From assembly GCA_020347585.1 (NCBI GenBank), contig CP070733.1, positions 1,088,143-1,093,419 of the forward strand: DNA of 5,277 nt, read 5' to 3'. Numbering within the stretch: position 1 is the stretch's first letter; each line of letters begins with the position of its first letter. The translations under genes were made by a program, and so were the position numbers. The DNA comes from Pseudomonadota bacterium. Lineage in GTDB: Bacteria; Pseudomonadota; Gammaproteobacteria; CAMYNG01. Of the stretch, positions 1-3,757 are shown piece after piece. Under the pieces are notes generated by a model. That model made no database searches and was not told the origin of the DNA. It was given only the letters and a program-made list of their open reading frames with translations.

Positions 1-393
1 GGATTCGGTGGCTTGTGATGCACCGAATACCGGGATCTGCTCGAGTGAATGGAAGGCCTCCCAGGCAATACCTTGCGGATCCACCGACCAATACTTGTCC
101 GAGCGCGCATAGCAGCACTCAGCACCGGCTTGCTCCTCGACCGGAAGTTGCGCGGCATTTAAGCGCTGGCGAATTTCATCCAGCTCCTGAGCGTCGTCAA
201 CCTGAATACCCACATGATCGAGGCCGGTGCGGGCCGCGCGCGTGGAGATAGCAAAGTTGACGCGCGGGTCATCCAGCATCCATTTGGCATAGTCGTCCTT
301 TTCAACAGTTGGGGCGGCCGCGAACAATCCCGAGTAAAAGGCAATGCTCTTTTGCAAATCTTCCACGGCGATGTGTACGTGCAGGCGTTTCAT
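1..393 (-). CDS. arsI: ArsI/CadI-family C-As lyase (VOC superfamily), incomplete at the window edge
   Basis: This gene encodes a glyoxalase/bleomycin-resistance (VOC) fold protein of the ArsI/CadI family. The first 131 residues are present and no stop is reached, so the C-terminus lies outside the window. The N-terminus reads MKRLHVHIAVEDLQKSIAFY, the usual first strand and helix. Residues 93-98 are CCYARS, followed by DKYWSVDP; this vicinal Cys pair and its surroundings are the signature of ArsI. His5, His60 and Glu112 are the likely Fe(II) ligands by family alignment. ArsI is known to use Fe(II) and O2 to cleave the carbon-arsenic bond of methylarsenite, releasing the more easily exported arsenite; it is cytosolic. 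CadI of mycobacteria belongs to the same family, so the substrate is inferred. A perfect AGGAGG (402-407, minus strand) lies 8 nt before the ATG. The gene lies 44 bp downstream of arsR and is probably in the same transcript. Other ars genes may follow to the left. Confidence 0.88.
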   Translation of the reverse strand, partial: MKRLHVHIAVEDLQKSIAFYSGLFAAAPTVEKDDYAKWMLDDPRVNFAISTRAARTGLDHVGIQVDDAQELDEIRQRLNAAQLPVEEQAGAECCYARSDKYWSVDPQGIAWEAFHSLEQIPVFGASQATES

Positions 394-437
394 TTGCGAC
401 TCCTCCTCTTTTGGCTCCGCGGGGCCGCCACGGGTTC

Positions 438-728
438 TCAAACCCCACCCTGGCAGCAGTTCTCCGTGAGATAGCTCATCAATTCACCCATGGTCTGGTA
501 GTTCGCTGAGTAGATCAGTGAACGCCCTTCCCGCTGGCAGACAACCAGATGCGCCTGTTTCAGTGCGCTGAGGTGAAACGACAGCGTCGCGCCCGGCATG
601 CCGAAGTGCTCGGCAATCGCGCCGGCAGCCACGCCGCCCGGCCCGGCCTGCACGAGGTAGCGATACACCTCGAGACGGCTTTGCTGGGCCAATGCCCCCA
701 GGGCTTCCACCGCATCTGATATTTTCAT
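438..728 (-). CDS. arsR: ArsR-family metalloregulatory repressor with a two-cysteine sensor
   Basis: A 96-residue winged-helix protein of the ArsR/SmtB family, of normal length. Residues 1-28 form the first helices (EALGALAQQSRLEVYRYLV). The recognition helix is about 45-61 (PGATLSFHLSALKQAHLV), and the beta-wing follows (REGRSLIYSANY, 66-77). Near the C-terminus, YLTENCCQGGV places Cys91-Cys92 five residues before the end. Cys64 is the only other cysteine. AfArsR-type repressors bind As(III) through a C-terminal Cys pair plus a third Cys about six residues later; that third Cys is absent here because the protein stops. Two-Cys relatives have been reported to prefer methylarsenite. The protein probably represses its own operon with the downstream arsI, and perhaps the divergent permease. 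The start has a TATAAT box only about 18 nt upstream and no strong Shine-Dalgarno site, so the leader would be very short. Confidence 0.92.
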   Translation of the reverse strand: MKISDAVEALGALAQQSRLEVYRYLVQAGPGGVAAGAIAEHFGMPGATLSFHLSALKQAHLVVCQREGRSLIYSANYQTMGELMSYLTENCCQGGV

Positions 729-735
729 ATTTCCA

Positions 736-754
736 GAATAGTCAAATTATATTC
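736..754. promoter_or_regulatory. Candidate ArsR operator dyad over the arsR -10 box
   Basis: The arms GAATA (736-740) and TATTC (750-754) are a perfect inverted repeat separated by 9 nt. The dyad covers the minus-strand -10 element at 746-751, the position expected for an ArsR-family autorepressor. ArsR operators are AT-rich imperfect dyads, but their sequence varies too much between subfamilies for this to be recognised by sequence alone. The role is inferred from position and symmetry. Confidence 0.4.
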
Positions 755-774
755 AGCCGACAAGTCCCTAATCG
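746..774 (-). promoter_or_regulatory. Candidate sigma70 promoter for arsR-arsI
   Basis: On the minus strand there is a perfect TATAAT at 751-746. With a 17-nt spacer the -35 position (774-769) reads CGATTA, a poor match to TTGACA. Transcription would begin about 10 nt before the arsR ATG, giving an almost leaderless message. The -10 is clear and the -35 is weak, which would be compatible with low basal expression. Confidence 0.45.
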
Positions 775-828
775 GATCTTTCTTCCCTGCCACGCTATGC
801 TTACGCCTGCCCTGCAGGTGGATTCGCA

Positions 829-1593
829 ATGGAAGACATTTTGATGTCCCCGCTGCTATTGGCAGCGCTGTTCTTTGTGGTTGCCTTCGCCTACTCCTCG
901 GTGGGCCTCGGCGGCGGCTCATCGTATACCGCGCTGATGGCGATCTTCGGTGTCAGCTACGTGGCGATCCCCACCGTAAGCCTCACCCTCAACCTGCTGG
1001 TCACATCAATCGGCAGCGTCAATTTCATTCGCCAGGGTCACTTGCGCCTGCATCTGATTGGCCCGTTTCTCGTGACCTCGCTGCCGATGGCCTACCTCGG
1101 CGGCAGCCTGGATGTATCAAAGCAAGTATTCGAGTGGGTACTGCTGATATCGCTGTGCCTGGTCGCGGCGCGCATCTACCTATGGGACAAGCCCGGAACA
1201 CCTCACCGCATCGGGCGCCGCTGGCAACTGCTGTTCGCGGCGCTCATTGGCGCCGTGCTGGGGCTACTGGCCGGCATTGTCGGTATTGGCGGCGGCGTAT
1301 ACCTGGTGCCGTTGATCATTGTGCTGGGACTCGGCAGCCCGAAAGAGGCCGCGGCCTGCGGTGCGGTGTTCGTTTGGGTCAATTCCCTCACCGGGCTCAT
1401 CGCCCGCCTTGGCCATCACAGCATCAACGTGGCCGAGTTTGTGCCGCTCATATTGGCGGTGGCAACAGGCGCCCTGCTCGGCTCACACCTCGGTGCCGTG
1501 CACCTTGCGCCGCGCACCATGGAACGTATCCTGGGCATCATCCTATTAGTTGCGATTGCCTTACTGGCGCGCAAGATCATTTTGACCTGGTGA
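829..1593 (+). CDS. TauE/SafE-family membrane permease (sulfite/anion exporter family)
   Basis: A 254-residue, very hydrophobic protein with the two-repeat architecture of the TauE/SafE (DUF81) family, usual length about 250 residues and about eight membrane segments. Each half carries the family's Gly-rich motif: SSVGLGGGSSYTALMAIFG near residues 23-41 and GIVGIGGGVYLVPL near 149-162. A charged loop (about 119-132, DKPGTPHRIGRRW) separates the halves and would be cytoplasmic. Characterised members export sulfite, sulfoacetate or other small sulfur-containing anions; the substrate here is unknown. The ATG at 829 has AGGTGG (816-821) 7 nt upstream. The in-frame ATG at 844 has GGAAG (831-835) 8 nt upstream and gives MSPLLLAALFF, also a good membrane-protein N-terminus, so the start is ambiguous by five residues. 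Divergence from arsR suggests shared control and a link to arsenic or thiol stress, which is inference. Confidence 0.9.
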   Translation: MEDILMSPLLLAALFFVVAFAYSSVGLGGGSSYTALMAIFGVSYVAIPTVSLTLNLLVTSIGSVNFIRQGHLRLHLIGPFLVTSLPMAYLGGSLDVSKQVFEWVLLISLCLVAARIYLWDKPGTPHRIGRRWQLLFAALIGAVLGLLAGIVGIGGGVYLVPLIIVLGLGSPKEAAACGAVFVWVNSLTGLIARLGHHSINVAEFVPLILAVATGALLGSHLGAVHLAPRTMERILGIILLVAIALLARKIILTW

Positions 1594-1650
1594 GCGTCCG
1601 CGTGTGGCGTGGGGCGAGCGTGCCTCTCAACCACTCACGTACTAACGAAT

Positions 1651-1724
1651 CCAGGCCGCGTCAGCTTATACAACGTTGAACCCGTTGGAACGATGTAGTA
1701 TCAACGAACTACGGGCTGGCCTGG
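1651..1724. repeat. Imperfect inverted repeat, possibly a degenerate attC
   Basis: CCAGGCC (1651-1657) is the exact inverse of GGCCTGG (1718-1724). The pairing extends inward to AGC (1663-1665) with GCT (1715-1717) across a 5-nt bulge. TAAC lies at 1643-1646, 4 nt outside the left arm, and GTTTGGC begins directly after the right arm at 1725. That order of outer AAC, spacer and inner arm resembles an attC, but the right outer box departs from GTTRRRY and the spacers are unequal. A smaller stem, GTAGT/ACTAC (1695-1713), lies inside. Confidence 0.3.
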
Positions 1725-1945
1725 GTTTGGCCGGATATCACATTTGGGCACTTCTTGTGACCGAGTGCAAGTTATTGAAAATTAGACAGCCGCCGATGAT
1801 ATACGACAATTTAGCCATATATTTGGGTGGCCGATAATCCAGATATATCCTGTTAAGCGAGCATAGACGGCCTGTACTTGAAGAATACGAGAAGAAAGTG
1901 ACTAGTGTACGCGTAGTGCAATACTCGAAGATCCGGGTACCGGCG

Positions 1946-2037
1946 TGTTGGAAAATCTGATATGTAAAGCGAAGCGACGCGAGCGCCGCACAAGTGTGCT
2001 TGGTGCGGACACCGCTAGCTTCGCTTTAGCTCCAACA
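1946..2037. repeat. Nested long inverted repeat that can fold into a strong hairpin
   Basis: The outer arms are TGTTGGA (1946-1952) and TCCAACA (2031-2037). Inside is a perfect 11-bp pair, TAAAGCGAAGC (1965-1975) with GCTTCGCTTTA (2018-2028). Within the 42-nt loop, CCGCAC pairs with GTGCGG, or alternatively GCACA with TGTGC. The bulge is 12 nt on the left and 2 nt on the right. The outer arms have GTT on the left and AAC on the right, the opposite of attC polarity. No T-tract follows, and no target-site duplication is obvious at the edges. It could be a structured RNA, a recombination substrate or a small inverted-repeat element. Confidence 0.6.
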
Positions 2038-2129
2038 TTATTTCTCCATGGCGCCGCCGCACCGAACTCGCGGCGTGAACCCGAGGCTCTGGGCCCCGCA
2101 TCTAATCCCCAGGACAGACCGTCTCTGCC

Positions 2130-2251
2130 GCCTAACAGGTCGCTGATACCGACGCCTCAAGTTTTGCGATGCCTGAGGGGATACCGAGATAGCGCGTTCT
2201 GGCGTTTCATCAACTACAGCGCGGGCGCGGCATAGCTCCAATCCGTTATTT
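2130..2251 (+). other. Candidate integron attC recombination site 1
   Basis: The left outer box GCCTAAC (2130-2136) fits RYYYAAC exactly. The right core is GTTA (2245-2248, GTTATTT), which keeps GTT but deviates from GTTRRRY. Inner arms 2142-2156 (GCTGATACCGACGCC) and 2224-2236 (GGCGCGGCATAGC) pair as GCT, AT, CCG and CGCC. One A:C mismatch is present and unpaired G and A bases remain on the left arm only. One-sided unpaired bases, and a CCG-A-CGCC arm facing GGCGCGG, are hallmarks of folded attC sites. The length of about 122 bp is within the family range. The loop holds a further CCTCA/TGAGG stem. Confidence 0.6.
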
Positions 2252-2814
2252 GAAGCACAAGGACTAATTACGAATAGCAAGGAGGAATATTGGTATGGCT
2301 TTCAAACTTGGAAAGAGATCACTAAAAGAACTCGAGGGCGTGCATGCCGATCTCGTCGCCGTGGTGAATAGAGCAATCGAGATTACACCGCAGGATTTCT
2401 CTGTGCACGATGGAATTAGAACGCTTGAAGAGCAAAAGAAACTTGTGAAGTCAGGCGCAAGTAAGACCCTGCGATCCCGGCACATATCGGGTCATGCGGT
2501 TGACCTCGTTCCCTATATCAATGGGAAGTTACGTTGGGAGTGGGAACCTATATATCAAATTGCAGAGGCGGTGCGCACGGCAGCCCAGGAACTCGAAGTG
2601 CCAATCAGGTGGGGTGGCGCATGGGACACGCTGCTAACCTCTACGGATGAGGCAACCGAAGATGTTATTTCCGGTTACGTGGAGAGACGACGCAGTGAAG
2701 GGAAAAAGGCATTTATTGATGGTCCACACTACGAGCTGCCAAGATCAGAATACCCAGAAAATACCTAACAGATCGTTCTAGTCGACTACCGAAAGAGGCG
2801 GGGAATTTGCGTTG
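2246..2814 (+). mobile_element. Putative integron gene cassette carrying an M15 peptidase
   Basis: If the flanking attC-like sites are real, recombination after the G of GTT defines a unit of about 569 bp. It comprises a short leader of about 49 nt, one gene on the plus strand, and an attC that overlaps the gene's stop codon. This compact single-gene layout is the usual form of integron cassettes. A weak promoter-like pair, TTGAAG (2250-2255) and AATAGC (2273-2278) with a 17-nt spacer, lies in the leader. No integrase gene or attI is visible, so mobility depends on an integrase elsewhere. Confidence 0.55.
2295..2768 (+). CDS. M15-family peptidoglycan peptidase, phage-endolysin-like
   Basis: A 157-residue protein of the M15 zinc peptidase family, close to the L-Ala-D-Glu endopeptidase type found as phage endolysins. 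The N-terminus KLGKRSLKELEGVHADLVAV is typical of those endolysins. SRHISGHAVDLVP gives the metal ligands His63 and Asp70. IDGPHYEL near the C-terminus gives the third ligand His145 and the likely catalytic acid Asp142. All catalytic positions are intact. A charged insert (about 112-140) between WGGAWD and the last motif is longer than in the shortest endolysins. There is no signal peptide or membrane segment, so the protein would be cytoplasmic unless a holin or another route releases it, and neither is nearby. A strong AAGGAGG (2279-2285) lies 9 nt before the ATG. The stop codon sits within the left box of the next attC-like site. Its role in a cassette is unknown; lysis or phage interference are only possibilities. 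Confidence 0.88.
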   Translation: MAFKLGKRSLKELEGVHADLVAVVNRAIEITPQDFSVHDGIRTLEEQKKLVKSGASKTLRSRHISGHAVDLVPYINGKLRWEWEPIYQIAEAVRTAAQELEVPIRWGGAWDTLLTSTDEATEDVISGYVERRRSEGKKAFIDGPHYELPRSEYPENT

Positions 2815-2820
2815 TTAGGT
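2763..2820 (+). other. Candidate integron attC recombination site 2
   Basis: ACCTAACA (2763-2770) and TGTTAGGT (2813-2820) are perfectly inverted 8-mers containing exact RYYYAAC and GTTRRRY boxes, 58 bp end to end, at the short limit for attC. The peptidase stop codon (2766-2768) falls inside the left box. The left arm TAACAGATCGTT matches site 1 (TAACAGGTCGCT) at 10 of 12 positions and is followed in both by a CGAC. The inner arm pair is poor. An internal 10-bp palindrome, TAGTCGACTA (2779-2788), may compete with it. An alternative right end at CGTTAAG (2877-2883) would give about 120 bp but also pairs weakly. Confidence 0.6.
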
Positions 2821-2874
2821 GAAACGACACCCCCCGTCATTGGCACTCGACACTGGGCGACGGTTGGCCACGCC

Positions 2875-3174
2875 TTACGTTAAGACAAGTAAGTTGAAAC
2901 CACGCACATCAATATTGCGTCGCAATTGCTTGGGTTTGACAAATGCTGCTTGCAGCATGCCAGCAATAACCAGAAGATGTTCTGCCTGAAGCGAGGTCAC
3001 CTGCCGCTTACCTGAACGGCCCGCACAATGATCGCCCTCGATTCCGTAGGAGGGGTCCAAAACAACGCTATTCGTTACAATGAGATTGGCTTTTTTACTG
3101 TGCCTGATGCCAATCCACTCCACCCTGCCAGCTTCGGCAATGTGGTTCATCAACTGTTCTAGTGGCGTCTGCAC
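2875..3174 (-). pseudogene. MOSC-domain protein, truncated at the C-terminus
   Basis: The 99-residue frame resembles the first two-thirds of a small stand-alone MOSC protein. GRVEWIGIR (16-24), then YGIEGDHCAGRSGKRQVTSLQ (about 43-63), AEHLLVIAGML and LRRNIDVRGFNLLVL are the expected conserved blocks. MOSC domains carry sulfur and are related to the C-terminus of molybdenum-cofactor sulfurase. Full-length relatives are about 150 residues and continue with a G-x-CHPC segment holding the key cysteine. Here a stop follows NLLVLT, and the expected continuation is not found in the other two frames downstream. The remaining Cys50 is not the family cysteine. The start is a GTG at 3174 with no clear Shine-Dalgarno site. 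The truncation end lies 55 bp from attC-like site 2, so rearrangement there may have removed the tail. It is most likely inactive. Confidence 0.72.
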
Positions 3175-3449
3175 CGCACACCGGTATTTTTACCGTGACC
3201 CCCGTGATTCAATCCACTGTGCCCATCGCAATTCGGCGTTGGTCAAACAGCGTTGCTCGCGTGTCGCTTGGGAAGAGTTGCAATGTATCGATATGCATTG
3301 CCATTGAACAGGGGATGCGCGACACGCCGGGCAGGTGTTCACTCATGTTGTTGGTGTGTACGCAAAGTATTCGGGCAAGCTGAGCGGGGTAGAGTTGCCA
3401 GCGGTTTCGTATCTGATTAGGTACTGTTTCTGGCATGAGTTTTCAAATT
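3175..3449. other. Stretch with no recognised gene between the MOSC fragment and attC-like site 3
   Basis: The only sizeable frames are a 75-codon minus-strand ORF (3436-3209, beginning MPETVPNQIRNRWQLY) and overlapping plus-strand frames of 61-75 codons. None has a convincing ribosome binding site or a recognisable domain. The minus-strand frame looks somewhat more protein-like and might be the eroded end of a neighbouring gene, but I cannot assign it. A short hairpin, CGGTA-TTTT-TACCG (3182-3195), sits immediately upstream of the MOSC start. Confidence 0.4.
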
Positions 3450-3558
3450 GCATAACAAATAGACGGTGTTGCGATACCAATCATTCCTTTAATATACAAT
3501 TGGTGAGAATTGCGCTATGACCCTATTTTCCATGCGCGATACCGTCTGGCCGTTAGGC
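3450..3558 (+). other. Candidate integron attC recombination site 3
   Basis: The left box GCATAAC (3450-3456) and the right box GTTAGGC (3552-3558, exact GTTRRRY) pair through TAAC/GTTA. Next is a 4-nt unpaired spacer on each side (3457-3460 and 3548-3551). Then comes a perfect 7-bp inner arm, AGACGGT (3461-3467) with ACCGTCT (3541-3547), followed by further pairing of T and GCG (3471-3473) with CGC. The loop contains a second stem, ACCAAT/ATTGGT (3476-3504). Box, spacer, box and variable loop in 109 bp match the attC fold. No clear one-sided unpaired base is seen in the inner arm, so its polarity is uncertain. Confidence 0.58.
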
Positions 3559-3643
3559 CCGCTGTTCCCCTCAGTGACTGCTCCCTGCGTTGCTCGCGGC
3601 CCGGTTTCCGGTTTACAGCTGAATCAGGCCTCTCCTAGAATAG

Positions 3644-3673
3644 TTGTGCATTCTGTTTTGAATAATTAATAAT
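3644..3673 (+). promoter_or_regulatory. Candidate promoter for dabB
   Basis: TTGTGC (3644-3649) and AATAAT (3668-3673, five of six matches to TATAAT) are separated by 18 nt, in an AT-rich island within the otherwise GC-rich leader. Transcription would start near 3680 and leave a leader of about 78 nt. A LysR-type regulator often controls inorganic-carbon genes in autotrophs, but no such gene is present here. Confidence 0.4.
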
Positions 3674-3684
3674 ACGTGGCTTGG

Positions 3685-3747
3685 CGAACTGATATCCCTA
3701 TTCCCGGTTCGTACTAAAGAAGAAAGCCCGCAACCTGACAGGGGTTG
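3685..3747 (+). promoter_or_regulatory. dabB leader with two small hairpins next to a weak ribosome binding site
   Basis: CGAAC (3685-3689) can pair with GTTCG (3707-3711), and CAACC (3731-3735) with GGTTG (3743-3747). The second stem includes part of the GGGG at 3741-3744, which lies 13 nt before the dabB ATG. The only closer purine tract is AAGAAG (3752-3757), directly abutting the ATG. Translation may therefore be weak or structure-dependent. This is inference from short stems. Confidence 0.3.
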
Positions 3748-3757
3748 ATATAAGAAG

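Larger units (their letters stand above)
1594..2129. other. Gene-poor stretch with inverted repeats and no convincing ORF
   Basis: This stretch follows the permease stop. It contains no T-rich intrinsic terminator and no reading frame with a ribosome binding site or a recognisable product. It holds an imperfect inverted repeat at 1651-1724, a nested hairpin at 1946-2037, and several smaller GC-rich dyads, for example CGCCGC/GCGGCG near 2055-2075. The base composition shifts from AT-rich (about 1735-1880) to GC-rich (about 1965-2130), which suggests that pieces of different origin have been joined. It may be a non-coding or decayed cassette. Confidence 0.5.

Noticed and set aside
1594..1740. 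A rho-independent terminator after the permease gene
   Set aside because: The stems here are long-range and no T-run follows any of them.
1852..1858. GTTAAGC matching the attC right-box consensus
   Set aside because: No complementary left box with an inner arm occurs within the attC length range upstream; a 7-mer this degenerate is expected by chance.
1945..2235. A 96-codon GTG-initiated plus-strand ORF
   Set aside because: It starts within one arm of the nested hairpin and ends inside an attC-like arm, has no ribosome binding site, and its Arg/Pro-rich translation resembles no family.
2038..2280. An 80-codon minus-strand ORF over attC-like site 1
   Set aside because: It is covered largely by the palindromic site, has a low-complexity Arg/Ser-rich translation and no domain.
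3080..3383. Plus-strand ORFs across the MOSC fragment and the stretch beyond it
   Set aside because: They are antisense shadows or have no start signal; the minus-strand frame carries the recognisable conserved MOSC blocks.
3209..3757. A divergent LysR-type regulator expected beside dabB in some autotrophs
   Set aside because: The only minus-strand frame here (3436-3209) has no helix-turn-helix or LysR-like N-terminus.
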